Below, piece after piece: positions 1 to 8,511 of a DNA stretch of 64,000 nucleotides (its first letter is position 1; the number at the start of each line of letters is the position of its first letter). The notes under the pieces were generated by a model. That model ran no database searches and was not told the DNA's origin. It saw only the letters and a program-made list of their open reading frames with translations. The position numbers were made by a program, and so were the translations under genes. The stretch lies in contig NZ_AOLK01000021.1 in the NCBI RefSeq assembly GCF_000336755.1, positions 247,531-311,530 on the forward strand, read 5' to 3'. Source of the stretch: Haloferax elongans ATCC BAA-1513. Lineage in GTDB: Archaea > Halobacteriota > Halobacteria > Halobacteriales > Haloferacaceae.

Positions 1-6
1 GTACCG

Positions 7-1194
7 CTATTGGTGCAACCGTTCGCGCATCGCCGCGAATCCGGCGTCCACGTCAACGTCCACATCCTGCGCCTCCAGCGCCTCTCCCAGTGCGGTCATG
101 AGGAACGCGACGTTCTCGGGCTGTGCAGCGTAGCCCATACACCCGATTCGGAAGATGTCGCCCGCGAGCGCGCCGAGACCGCCCGCGATTTCGAGGTCGT
201 AGTGGTCGAGGACGTAGTCGATTGCCGCGCCAGCATCGACGCCACCGGGGACGAGCACCGCGTTGAGGCTCGGCAGCCAGTACTCGTCTTCGGGGTTGAG
301 GCCGAGACCCATCGCTTCGACACCGGCTTTGAGCGCGCCCGCAACCCGGCGGTGGCGCTCCCAGCGACTCTCGATACCTTCCTCGGCGACGAGGCGGAGC
401 GCCTCCCGAATCGCGTAGACGTTGGTGATGGGTGCAGTGTGGTGGTACGAGCGGTCGTCGCCCCAGTAGCCTTCGAGAAGCGAGAGGTCGAGGTACCACG
501 ACCGGGGTTCTTCCTCGCGTGAGAGCACTTTGTCCATCGCGCGGTCGTTGAGCGTCAACGGACTCGCACCCGGGGGACAGGAGAGGCACTTCTGCGGGCC
601 GGAGTAGGCCACGTCGATGCCCCAGTCGTCGACTTCGAGTTCGACGCCGCCCAGAGAGGTCACGCAGTCGGCGACGACGTAGGCGTCGTGGTCGTGGGCG
701 ATGCTCGTCAGTTCGGGGACGTTCGGCTGCTTCACGCCGGTCGAGGTCTCGGCGTGGACGAAGCCGAACACGTCCGGTTGGTGTTCGTCGAACGCGTCCT
801 GTACGTCGGCGGGGGCGAGCGGCTTGCCCCACGGGGCATCGACGTGGACGACACTCCCACCGGCGCGTTCGGCCATCGACTCCATGCGACCACCGAAATA
901 GCCGTTCGTCGGCACGAGGACGGTATCACCCGGTTCGACGAGGTTGCCGATGGCCGCCTCCATCGACGCCGACCCGGTCCCCGAGACGGGTATCGTCCAC
1001 TGGTTGTCGGTTCGGAACGTATAGCGCATGAGTTCCTGCACCTCGTCCATAATCTCGATGAACGAGGGGTCGAGGTGCCCGACGAGCGGCGTCGACATCG
1101 CGCGGAGGACGCGCGGATGAACGTCGCTCGGACCCGGCCCCATCAGCGTTCGATTCGGCGGATTGAGTTCGCCGACATCGGGTGCATCTGACAT
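7..1194 (-). CDS. Class-V PLP aminotransferase (alanine-glyoxylate / serine-pyruvate type)
   Basis: A 395-aa fold-type I PLP enzyme of the alanine-glyoxylate/serine-pyruvate aminotransferase family, expected to move an amino group between a small amino acid and glyoxylate or pyruvate in the cytosol. The N-terminal MGPGPSDVHPRV motif is typical of the family, VADCVTS (D176) is the PLP pyridine-nitrogen contact and SGPQKCL carries the Schiff-base lysine K202. The start MSDAPDVGEL at 1194 is preferred over an in-frame ATG 24 codons upstream because the family motif begins soon after it, and a TATA-like tract (rc cttttacac) lies about 30 nt upstream. It lies 99 bp downstream of the large FAD oxidase on the same strand, so glyoxylate/2-hydroxyacid metabolism may link them (inference). 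The exact substrate pair is unknown. Confidence 0.85.
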   Translation of the reverse strand: MSDAPDVGELNPPNRTLMGPGPSDVHPRVLRAMSTPLVGHLDPSFIEIMDEVQELMRYTFRTDNQWTIPVSGTGSASMEAAIGNLVEPGDTVLVPTNGYFGGRMESMAERAGGSVVHVDAPWGKPLAPADVQDAFDEHQPDVFGFVHAETSTGVKQPNVPELTSIAHDHDAYVVADCVTSLGGVELEVDDWGIDVAYSGPQKCLSCPPGASPLTLNDRAMDKVLSREEEPRSWYLDLSLLEGYWGDDRSYHHTAPITNVYAIREALRLVAEEGIESRWERHRRVAGALKAGVEAMGLGLNPEDEYWLPSLNAVLVPGGVDAGAAIDYVLDHYDLEIAGGLGALAGDIFRIGCMGYAAQPENVAFLMTALGEALEAQDVDVDVDAGFAAMRERLHQ

Positions 1195-1293
1195 GGTGTG
1201 TGCTGTGATGCCCCACCGTAGTGTAAAAGGTGTGTTTGCGGAACCGACACCCGGCTTCGGTGCCACACCATGGCGTCCCGACCCACGAAATCA

Positions 1294-4200
1294 TCACCGA
1301 AGCAACTCGGCGACTTTCTCAATCGGGTGCGGAGGTCTGTGCGTGGCTTCATCTCGGTCTGTGAGTTGCGTCCGACACGACGCCCCGGGTGCGACCACGG
1401 TGTCGCCGCTGCTCTCGTCCACCTGCTCGAACAGGATTCGGCCGATGGCTTTCGAGAGGTCATAATGCTCGGACTCGTAGCCGAAACTCCCGGCCATCCC
1501 GCAGCATCCCGAATCGAGTGGGTCCACGTCGTAGCCGACGCGCCGGAGCACACCGACTGCGTGGTGGTCCTTGTTCAGCGCCTTCTGATTACAGTGGCCG
1601 TGGTAGGTCAATGACTCGGGCGAGTTGCGGCCGCCGTCTGCCGCGGCTTGGGGAGTCGCAGCCGAACTCCCCGCTCGTCCTCGAACGTCGAGTTGTTCGT
1701 CGAGTCGGAATACGTCGATGAACTCCATGACGCCGTAGGCGGCCGCGCCGACGTCCAATGCGGCCTGTCCATCGAGCAGGTCGGCGTACTCGTCTTGGAA
1801 CATCACCGCGTCGGACGGTTCGGTGAACACGACCGACCAGCCGTCTTCGACGAATGGCCGCAAGCGCCGGACGTTGTGATGTGCCCGCTGGCGCGCCACG
1901 TCGAGGAAGCCGCCGGAGAAGGCTGCCCGGCCGCTCGGAGCGACGTTTTCGGCGAGTTTGACGTGGACGCCCGCCGCTTCGAGGGTTCGCACTGCGGCCT
2001 TGCCCACCTCGGGAGACACGTAGTTCGTGTACGTATCTGGGAACAGAAGCACCCGGTGGGTCGCGTCGGTCGGGGAGACTGCAGACCGTCGGCTGTTCAT
2101 CCAGCGTTCGAGCGTGTTCCGGGTGAACGTCGGCAGGTCTCTGTCGGCAGCGATGCCGAGATAGCGGTCCATCACGGCCCGTGCCCCGGGAACCGCCGTG
2201 AGCCAGTTCGAGACTGGTGCGAGTTTGCTCCCTAACTTCGCCGCGGCGTCGATTTGCGCGAAGAGTCGCTCCCGGACTGACGACCCTTCTTCGGTGTGGT
2301 ACTGGTGTTTGACCTCGGCTTTCAACTTCGCGAGGTCCACGCCCGTCGGGCAGTCGTTCTTGCAGCCCTTACACCCGATACAGAGGTCGAGCACCTCTTT
2401 TTGGAATCGCTCGGCGTACAGCTCTGATTCGGGCAGGTCGCCGCTGATGGCCGCGCGAAGCATGTTCGCCCGGCCGCGGGTCGTCTCCATCTCGTCCCGT
2501 GAGGCGCGGTAGGTCGGACACATCGTTTCGGACCCCGTCTGTCGGCAGGTGCCACACCCGTTGCACAGTTCGACGAGATGCGAAAACCCGCCTTCGTCGT
2601 CGAAATCGAGTGCCGTGGTTGGTTCGAGCGAAGAGTATTCTGGCCCGTAGCGAAGGTGCTCGCGCATATCAGTCGGGTCGTCGTCGCGATAGACGACTTT
2701 CCCCGGGTTCATCCGCCACTCGGGGTCGAACGCGGATTTGAGGTCCTTGAACGCCTCCCAGAGGTCCGGGCCGTACATCTTCGGATTCCACTCGGTTCGC
2801 GCGAGACCGTCGCCGTGTTCACCCGAGAACGCGCCGTGGTGCGCCAACACGAGGTCGGTCACGTCGTCGGTAATCGAGTGCATCGTCTCGATGCCGTCGG
2901 CGTCTTTCAGGTTCAAGATGGGCCGAATGTGGAGCGTGCCGACCCCGGCGTGGGCGAAGTAGGCGGCCGACGTGCCGTGGTCGGCCAGCACCGCCTCGAA
3001 CGACTGGACGTACTCGGCGAGTTCCTCGGGCGGAACGCTCGCGTCCTCGATGAACGGGTAGGGCTTCGGGTCGCCCGGAAGTGACATGAGAAGCGGAATC
3101 GCCGCCTTTCGGAGCTTCCAGATGTCACCCTGCGCCTCGTCGGAGTAGGCTTCGATGGCGTCGAAGGCGGTGCCGCCGCCGTCCTCATCGGTGTGGGCGT
3201 CCCGTTCGGCGTGGGCATCTCCGTCGTTGTGGGCATCCCCGTCGGCGTGGCTGTCGTCCGATTCGAGGAAGTGCTCGTTCGCCCGCCGAATCGTCGCCTC
3301 GAAGTCGTCGTGCAACTCGGAGTCGAACTCCAGCATCAGCGTCGCGGCCGCCCCGTCGGGAATCTGCTCGACGTACTGGGCGTACTCGCTGGACTCGCGG
3401 GCCATCCGAAACACCTCGTCGTCCATGAGTTCGACCGCGCTGGCGTCGAAGTCGAGAGCGTCCGGAACCGCGGCCATCGCGTCGACGAGGTCGTTGTAAG
3501 CGTAGAGGACGAGCGCCGTTTCCTCGGGGACCGTCACCAGCGAGATGGTCGCTTCGACCACCACGCCGAGTGTCCCCTCGGCACCGACGAACAGCTTCGA
3601 GAGGTTGATGACGCGCTCGCCGTCGTCGTTCTCGAAGACGACCTTGTGGAGGTTGTAGCCAGACACGCAGCGTTTGAGTTCGGGATACCGGCGTTCGATT
3701 TCGGCGTCGTTGTCCTCGACGAGCGCCCGGACAGTCCGATAAATCTCGGCCTCGCGGTCGTCTTTCGAGACGATGTCGTCCCACTCGTCGCTGTCGAGCA
3801 CGACGTCGCGGGTGTGAATCTCCGACCCGTCGGCGAGGACGACGCGCAACTCCTCGGTGTAGGCGTCGGTGATACCGTACCGAACCGAGTGCGCACCGGT
3901 CGAGTTGTTGCCGATGCCGCCGCCGATGGTGGCGCGGTTCGACGATGCCGGGTCGGGCGCGAACTTGAGACCGTACTGCGCAAGGTGGTCGTCGAGGTCG
4001 TCTTGCACCACGCCGGGTTGGACTGTCGCCCGGCGGTTCTCGGGGTCAACCGCGACGATGTCGTCCATGTACTTCGAGAAGTCGAGGACGACACAGCCGG
4101 GACCGACAGACTGTCCCGCGAGCGACGACCCGGCACCGCGCGGCAGAATCGGTACGTCGTGCTCGGCCGCTGTCTCGACTGCTGCGCGAACGTCCGCGAC

Positions 4201-4455
4201 GGTTTTCGGGATGACGGCGCCCGCCGGGCGCGCCCCGTAAATCGACCCGTCGGTCGCGTACAACACCTGCGTGTACTCGTCGAACCGAACCTCTCCAGCG
4301 ACGACGCTACGCAAGTCTGCCGCCAGCGCGGCGTACTCGGCCACGTCAGCTACGTCGTAGGCCTGCGACTCCTGAAACGCCTGCAAGTCACTCAGGTCGC
4401 CGCCGCCCGTCGTCGCGGGTGGTCGGGTCGCCCGCGTCTGGTCGTCGCCAGTCAT
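1294..4455 (-). CDS. FAD-linked oxidase fused to Fe-S / CCG domain (D-lactate dehydrogenase or glycolate oxidase-like)
   Basis: A 1053-aa protein fusing GlcD/Dld-type flavoprotein and GlpC/GlcF-type iron-sulfur parts, probably oxidising a 2-hydroxyacid such as D-lactate and passing electrons to the membrane quinone pool. Visible domains: FAD-binding PCMH domain (LPRGAGSSLAGQSVG near residue 100; ATIGGGIGNNSTGAH), FAD-oxidase C-terminal domain, two 4Fe-4S motifs (CNGCGTCRQTG and CIGCKGCKNDCPTG), and a C-terminal cysteine-rich CCG domain (GHCNQKAL, DSGCCGMAGSFG). ATG 4455 is chosen; another ATG is two codons upstream. A four-copy hexapeptide repeat rich in Asp and His interrupts the oxidase domain near residues 400-425 and is probably a surface insertion. 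The substrate is not fixed by sequence. Confidence 0.88.
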   Translation of the reverse strand: MTGDDQTRATRPPATTGGGDLSDLQAFQESQAYDVADVAEYAALAADLRSVVAGEVRFDEYTQVLYATDGSIYGARPAGAVIPKTVADVRAAVETAAEHDVPILPRGAGSSLAGQSVGPGCVVLDFSKYMDDIVAVDPENRRATVQPGVVQDDLDDHLAQYGLKFAPDPASSNRATIGGGIGNNSTGAHSVRYGITDAYTEELRVVLADGSEIHTRDVVLDSDEWDDIVSKDDREAEIYRTVRALVEDNDAEIERRYPELKRCVSGYNLHKVVFENDDGERVINLSKLFVGAEGTLGVVVEATISLVTVPEETALVLYAYNDLVDAMAAVPDALDFDASAVELMDDEVFRMARESSEYAQYVEQIPDGAAATLMLEFDSELHDDFEATIRRANEHFLESDDSHADGDAHNDGDAHAERDAHTDEDGGGTAFDAIEAYSDEAQGDIWKLRKAAIPLLMSLPGDPKPYPFIEDASVPPEELAEYVQSFEAVLADHGTSAAYFAHAGVGTLHIRPILNLKDADGIETMHSITDDVTDLVLAHHGAFSGEHGDGLARTEWNPKMYGPDLWEAFKDLKSAFDPEWRMNPGKVVYRDDDPTDMREHLRYGPEYSSLEPTTALDFDDEGGFSHLVELCNGCGTCRQTGSETMCPTYRASRDEMETTRGRANMLRAAISGDLPESELYAERFQKEVLDLCIGCKGCKNDCPTGVDLAKLKAEVKHQYHTEEGSSVRERLFAQIDAAAKLGSKLAPVSNWLTAVPGARAVMDRYLGIAADRDLPTFTRNTLERWMNSRRSAVSPTDATHRVLLFPDTYTNYVSPEVGKAAVRTLEAAGVHVKLAENVAPSGRAAFSGGFLDVARQRAHHNVRRLRPFVEDGWSVVFTEPSDAVMFQDEYADLLDGQAALDVGAAAYGVMEFIDVFRLDEQLDVRGRAGSSAATPQAAADGGRNSPESLTYHGHCNQKALNKDHHAVGVLRRVGYDVDPLDSGCCGMAGSFGYESEHYDLSKAIGRILFEQVDESSGDTVVAPGASCRTQLTDRDEATHRPPHPIEKVAELLR
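3193..3264 (-). repeat. 18-bp coding minisatellite (4 units) in the FAD oxidase
   Basis: Four tandem 18-bp units at 3193-3210, 3211-3228, 3229-3246 and 3247-3264. In the coding direction they give the hexapeptides ESDDSH, ADGDAH, NDGDAH and AERDAH. The unit is a multiple of three, so copy number could vary without shifting the frame. Confidence 0.85.
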
Positions 4456-4519
4456 TATCATATATAATCATGTAAATAGTGAAAAGTGTGTGTGCAGGCC
4501 GTCACATTTGCCAGCCTCG

Positions 4520-4536
4520 GTAACTGTCACAGTTAC
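4520..4536. promoter_or_regulatory. 17-bp perfect palindrome upstream of the FAD oxidase
   Basis: GTAACTG-TCA-CAGTTAC: two perfect 7-bp arms around a 3-bp centre, 65-81 bp upstream of the oxidase start at 4455. The position suits an activator or repressor site. It could instead form a hairpin in a readthrough transcript, since the next gene on the same strand starts 126 bp downstream of the oxidase start region only on the other side. The binding protein is unknown. Confidence 0.5.
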
Positions 4537-4542
4537 TGGAAC

Positions 4543-4576
4543 GTGATACAGTGGTCGAGGTGATACAGTGGTCGAG
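4543..4576. repeat. Perfect 17-bp tandem duplication
   Basis: The unit gtgatacagtggtcgag occurs twice head-to-tail (4543-4559 and 4560-4576) in the gap between the surface protein gene (stop at 4582) and the oxidase. The exact identity suggests a recent duplication. It lies next to the 17-bp palindrome. Confidence 0.9.
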
Positions 4577-4581
4577 AGGAC

Positions 4582-5394
4582 TCACTGTGGCAGATTTCGG
4601 GGATAGTTTCCGACACCAGTCTCGGCGGCCCCCTCGACGATGACCCACCCGCGCTGGTCGGCCGGTAGGTCGTAGACGTACACGCGGTCGGTGTACTCGT
4701 TGTAGTTCCATCCGCCGACCCACCACGAGTTGGTGCCGCGGAGTTCGACAGTCACGGACAGTTCGGTCGTCTCCGGGCCGTCGTACGAGACGAATATCTG
4801 CGTGTCGTAGCTGTAACACTGCACGTCGTCGTCCTCGTACGGCCACGCACAGGGGACTGCGGTCACGTTCGACCGCGGTTCGAACAGCGGTTCTGTCCCT
4901 TCGGGTGCTCGGGTTTCGACAGAGCGGTTCACCGTCCGGTCGGCGGTCAACTCGATTGCATCGTGGTCGACTCTGACGACATCGGTGTCGTTTTGGTCGT
5001 ACTCGTCGGCCGAGACTCGTTCCCACCGAACGAGTCGGTCGTTTTCAATGACCGGGCGGTGATACGTCGGGTCGGCCGGGAGTTCGTCAGCTTGGAGTCT
5101 GAGCATCGGTCCGTACTCCGTTTCGACTACGTCGTACGACCACGTCTCGGGGAGTAGGTACTCCCGCGTCTCGATGACGTCCGCGACGGGCGAGTCGCCG
5201 TCGACGACCGGCAACGGGGCCAAGATGGTCACGTTCGAAATCGGCTCGTTCGCCGAGACGCGGACTTCGTAGGAGTACTCGCTCCCGTAGGAGTTCAAAA
5301 ACGAGAGTCGCCCGAACGCCCAGAGGCCACCACCGATTGTGGCGACCACGAGGAGGACGGCGACGGCGACGATACCGAGTGTGCGGGACTTCAT
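4582..5394 (-). CDS. Membrane-anchored extracellular protein, unknown function
   Basis: A 270-aa protein not recognised as a known family. It starts with a hydrophobic segment at about residues 6-28 (TLGIVAVAVLLVVATIGGG) after a short positive N-terminus, which fits an uncleaved signal anchor with the rest outside the cell. The remainder is acidic, rich in Thr/Tyr/Trp and beta-prone, has N-x-S/T sequons (NVT, NDT, NRS) usable for archaeal N-glycosylation, and has two cysteines (VPCAWPY and VQCYSYD) that could pair. The stop of the FAD oxidase promoter region lies upstream and the flavodoxin gene ends 3 bp away (start 5394, flavodoxin stop 5398), so it may be co-transcribed downstream of the flavodoxin gene. 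Confidence 0.75.
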   Translation of the reverse strand: MKSRTLGIVAVAVLLVVATIGGGLWAFGRLSFLNSYGSEYSYEVRVSANEPISNVTILAPLPVVDGDSPVADVIETREYLLPETWSYDVVETEYGPMLRLQADELPADPTYHRPVIENDRLVRWERVSADEYDQNDTDVVRVDHDAIELTADRTVNRSVETRAPEGTEPLFEPRSNVTAVPCAWPYEDDDVQCYSYDTQIFVSYDGPETTELSVTVELRGTNSWWVGGWNYNEYTDRVYVYDLPADQRGWVIVEGAAETGVGNYPRNLPQ

Positions 5395-5397
5395 GCC

Positions 5398-6000
5398 TTA
5401 CACGGACGTTTCTTCGGGCTCGCCACCAGCCGCCACGTCGCCGTCGACCGCCACGTCACCCGCCTCGACGAGGGCGGCGAAGTCGGTGGCGAACGCCTCG
5501 ACTTCGTCCCAATCGGTGTACTCGTAGTCTTGGGAGGTATCCGTCTCGCCGATGGTCTCCTGCGTGATGCGCTTCATTATCATCCGCGTGAAGAACCCGT
5601 ACTTCGAGTAGCGGAGCGCACCCCCGAAGGCTCCGATTCGGTCCGGTTCCCACCCAGTCTTCTCGACGAACTCCTCGATGTACTCGGCGACGTGCGCGTC
5701 GCTCTCTTTGCTCGGGAACGCCGACGACAGCGACACTTGGAAGAACGCATTCGGCCGCGTTTCGAGTGCCTCGCGGTGCTCCCTGACGAAGCGGTGTACC
5801 TTCGTTCCGTGCTTGCCCATGTGGATGGACGACCCGACGAGCACCGCGTCGAAGTCCTCGACCGACAGGTCTGTCGGAACGTCGGCGACTGAGACCGCAG
5901 TTGCTTCGTGGCCCCGGCCGTCGAGTACTGCGACGATTCGCTCAGCTATCTTCTCGGTCTGTCCCTCTTTGCTGCCGTATGCGACGAGAAACGATATCAT
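5398..6000 (-). CDS. Flavodoxin-domain protein (HemG-like)
   Basis: A 200-aa flavodoxin-fold protein. The N-terminal VAYGSKEGQTEKIAERI is the FMN-phosphate-binding loop, followed by DAVLVGSSIHMGKH and FFQVSLSSAFPS in the usual flavodoxin order. This arrangement matches the menaquinone-dependent protoporphyrinogen IX dehydrogenase HemG family, but haloarchaea contain many paralogues, so a haem role is inference only. ATG 6000 is preferred over two upstream in-frame GTG codons. It is divergent from thiE (142-bp gap) and its stop lies 3 bp before the surface-protein start, suggesting a two-gene transcript. Confidence 0.75.
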   Translation of the reverse strand: MISFLVAYGSKEGQTEKIAERIVAVLDGRGHEATAVSVADVPTDLSVEDFDAVLVGSSIHMGKHGTKVHRFVREHREALETRPNAFFQVSLSSAFPSKESDAHVAEYIEEFVEKTGWEPDRIGAFGGALRYSKYGFFTRMIMKRITQETIGETDTSQDYEYTDWDEVEAFATDFAALVEAGDVAVDGDVAAGGEPEETSV

Positions 6001-6141
6001 CACCACTCACCACATGTCGATTCGCTGTCCACCGAGATAACCCCGATAGCAGCCTCTCAGTCGCCGAGAACCGGTCGCTTCGGAAATTCGTCGAATGGTA
6101 ACGACTTTGCCGCCACAGCCGACTACCAACAGATACAACCA

Positions 6142-6786
6142 ATGAATATCCCCATGGACACGTATCTCGTCACCCAGTCGGACCTGTCGGGCGACAGGTC
6201 GACGACCGAGGTCGTCGAGGCCGCGGTCGCCGGTGGCGTGGACTTCGTGCAACTCCGCGAGAAGCAGGCGACTGCCCGCGAGCGCTACGTCCTCGCCAGC
6301 GACGTGCGCGAACTGACAGCCGAGGCGGGCGTCCCGTTCGTCGTCAACGACCGCATCGATATCGCCGCGGCAGTCGACGCCGACGGCGTCCACCTCGGCG
6401 ACGACGACCTCCCGATAGCGGCCGCCCGCGACCAGTTGGGCCGAGACGCCATCGTCGGCCGGTCGGTCTCGACGGTCGAGGCTGCACAGGCCGCGGAAGA
6501 CGCCGGTGCCGACTACCTCGGTGTCGGTGCCGTCTTCGCGACCGACTCGAAAGACATCGACGACGACGAGTACGAAATCGGCGTCGAGCGAGTCGCGGCC
6601 GTCGCAGACGCCGTCTCGATTCCTCTCGTCGGTATCGGAGGTATCACCGCCTCGAACGCGGCTGACGTGGTTGCCGCCGGGGCCGACGGTGTCGCGGTCA
6701 TCACAGAAATCACCGACGCGGGCGACCCCGAAGCTGCGACGCGCCAGCTTGCGACCGCGGTCGACGACGGGAGGGACCGCCAATGA
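6142..6786 (+). CDS. thiE: Thiamine-phosphate synthase
   Basis: Joins HMP pyrophosphate and hydroxyethylthiazole phosphate to thiamine phosphate. A TIM-barrel protein of about 214 aa with family motifs in order: VQLREKQ (pyrophosphate contact), VNDRIDIA, ADGVHLGDDDLP, VGRSVST, YLGVGAVFATDSKD, and the phosphate-binding VGIGGITASNAADVV near the end. Start 6142 (MNIPMDTY) or the second ATG at 6154; both precede the first strand TYLVTQ. The stop overlaps the thiM start by ATGA (6783-6786), so the three thi genes form one translationally coupled operon. No TPP riboswitch is recognisable in the 135-bp upstream gap. Confidence 0.95.
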   Translation: MNIPMDTYLVTQSDLSGDRSTTEVVEAAVAGGVDFVQLREKQATARERYVLASDVRELTAEAGVPFVVNDRIDIAAAVDADGVHLGDDDLPIAAARDQLGRDAIVGRSVSTVEAAQAAEDAGADYLGVGAVFATDSKDIDDDEYEIGVERVAAVADAVSIPLVGIGGITASNAADVVAAGADGVAVITEITDAGDPEAATRQLATAVDDGRDRQ

Positions 6787-7664
6787 CACGCTCGTCGGGC
6801 GGTCTCGACCGCGACCTGGACCTCCAGCGCGCGCTCTCGGCCGTCACGTCGGCCGAACCCCTCGTCAACTCGGTTACCAACGAAGTGACCGTCAACGACG
6901 TGGCGAACATCACGCTCCACTGGGGCGGCCTGCCGGTCATGTCCGACGACGAGCGCGAAGTAGGCGACATGGTCTCCATCGCGAGCGGCTGTCTCCTGAA
7001 CATGGGGACGGTCAGCGAGACGGGCGAAGAGACGATGCTGACCGCGGGCCGCGCCGCGGGCGAGAACGACGTGCCGCTCGTCGTCGACCCCGTCGGCGTC
7101 GGTGCAACCCCGACTCGCTCTCGCGTCGCCGACAGACTCGTCACGGAACTCGACGTGGACGTGCTCAACGGCAACTACGGTGAAATATCCGCGCTCGCCG
7201 GTGCCGATGCGGAAGTCCGCGGTGTCGAATCGGTCGGCGAGTACGCCGAAATCGCGGCGACTGCGGTCGCGTGCGCCCGCGAAACGGGCTCTGTCGTCGT
7301 CGCATCCGGCGAGACGGACATCGTTGCGACCGAGGAACTCGCCTACGAGGTCCACGCGGGCCACGAGATGATGGGAACCGTCGTCGGGACCGGTTGTATG
7401 CTCGGCGTGACGCTGGCGACGTTCGCCGCCGCCATCGACGACCCACTCGAAGCCGCGCTGGCAGGGACGATGGCCTACGGACTGGCTGGCGAACTGGCCG
7501 CTGACGGCGTCTTCGGCGAGTATCACGGCCCGGCGAGCTACCGCGTCGCGTTCCTCGATGCGGTTGCTGGCCTCGCAAACGGGACGGCCGCGGAGCGGTC
7601 CGACGACCCGCTTCCCGACCTCGCGGACCGAATCGAACGAATCGAAATCGAGGTGCAGCCGTGA
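6783..7664 (+). CDS. thiM: Hydroxyethylthiazole kinase
   Basis: Phosphorylates 4-methyl-5-hydroxyethylthiazole in thiamine salvage. The 293-aa ribokinase-fold protein shows VNSVTNEVTVNDVAN (substrate site), VVDPVGVGATPTR, VLNGNYGEI and the signature GTGCMLG near residue 205 with the catalytic-loop cysteine. It overlaps thiE by 4 nt upstream and thiD by 4 nt downstream (GTGA, 7661-7664), indicating obligate co-expression with thiE and thiD. Confidence 0.95.
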   Translation: MTRSSGGLDRDLDLQRALSAVTSAEPLVNSVTNEVTVNDVANITLHWGGLPVMSDDEREVGDMVSIASGCLLNMGTVSETGEETMLTAGRAAGENDVPLVVDPVGVGATPTRSRVADRLVTELDVDVLNGNYGEISALAGADAEVRGVESVGEYAEIAATAVACARETGSVVVASGETDIVATEELAYEVHAGHEMMGTVVGTGCMLGVTLATFAAAIDDPLEAALAGTMAYGLAGELAADGVFGEYHGPASYRVAFLDAVAGLANGTAAERSDDPLPDLADRIERIEIEVQP

Positions 7665-8488
7665 GCGACGACATGCTCTCGCCGACGCCCGAAACCCCGC
7701 CGTACGCGCTCACCATCGCCTCCAGCGACTCCGGCGGCGGCGCGGGCATTCAGGCCGACCTGAAGACCATGACGCGCCTCGGCGTCTACGGTGGCTCGGT
7801 CATCGTCGGCGTGACCTCGCAAAACACCCGCGGCGTCACCGGAACGCACGTCCTCCCGAGTGAGACAGTGCGAACTCAGTTCGACGCCGTCGCCGACGAC
7901 TTCGACATCGGCGCGATAAAACTCGGAATGCTCGCCACGGCCAAGGCAGTCGAGACGGTCGCAGAGTGTCTCTCCGACTCTGACGCCCCCATCGTCGTCG
8001 ACCCCGTGATGGTCGCAACTTCGGGCGACCGCCTCCTCGACGAGGACGCCATCGACGCCTACGACGACATCTTCGCGCAGGCGACGCTGGTGACACCGAA
8101 CGCAGACGAGGCCGCGGAACTCACCGGCCACGTGCCGGACAGTCCCGAGGCAACCCGCGAGGCCGCCGACTGGTTCTTCGAGCGCGGTGCCGACGCGGTC
8201 CTCCTGAAGGGCGGTCACGTCGAAACCGGCGACGGAACAGTCGCCGACACGCTCGTCACCCGCGATGAGACGACGACGTTCACCAACCCGCGAGTCGACA
8301 CCGACCGGACTCACGGCTCCGGGTGCACGCTGTCGAGTGCAATCGCGGCCGGACTCGCCCGCGGCGACGACCTCGAAACCGCCGTCGAGCGCGGCATCGC
8401 GTTCACGCGGGCGGCGCTCGCCGCACCCGCAGACGTCGGACAGGGCGCGGGAAGCGTGAACCACCTCGCCGACTTCGGCGACGGCTAA
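7661..8488 (+). CDS. thiD: Hydroxymethylpyrimidine / phosphomethylpyrimidine kinase
   Basis: Phosphorylates HMP and HMP-P to give HMP-PP for ThiE. A 275-aa ribokinase-family protein with ASSDSGGGAGIQADLKT (substrate glycine loop), VVDPVMVATSG, TPNADEAAELTG and HGSGCTLSSAIAAG (anion hole, catalytic Asp/Cys region). The start is the GTG overlapping the thiM stop; an internal ATG four codons later is an alternative. The protein ends after the kinase domain, so it lacks the C-terminal ThiN thiamine-phosphate-synthase domain fused to some archaeal ThiD proteins; ThiE in the same operon supplies that step. Confidence 0.95.
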   Translation: MSDDMLSPTPETPPYALTIASSDSGGGAGIQADLKTMTRLGVYGGSVIVGVTSQNTRGVTGTHVLPSETVRTQFDAVADDFDIGAIKLGMLATAKAVETVAECLSDSDAPIVVDPVMVATSGDRLLDEDAIDAYDDIFAQATLVTPNADEAAELTGHVPDSPEATREAADWFFERGADAVLLKGGHVETGDGTVADTLVTRDETTTFTNPRVDTDRTHGSGCTLSSAIAAGLARGDDLETAVERGIAFTRAALAAPADVGQGAGSVNHLADFGDG

Positions 8489-8511
8489 GCTCGGAATCAT
8501 ACTTGGTGGCG

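Noticed and set aside
3193..4467. Long open frame opposite the FAD oxidase gene
   Set aside because: GC-rich haloarchaeal genes leave long open antisense frames; it mirrors a clear enzyme gene, has no domain and its composition is atypical.
6007..6141. TPP riboswitch before thiE
   Set aside because: No TPP-aptamer core such as CTGAGA or ACCTGATC-type signals were seen in the gap.
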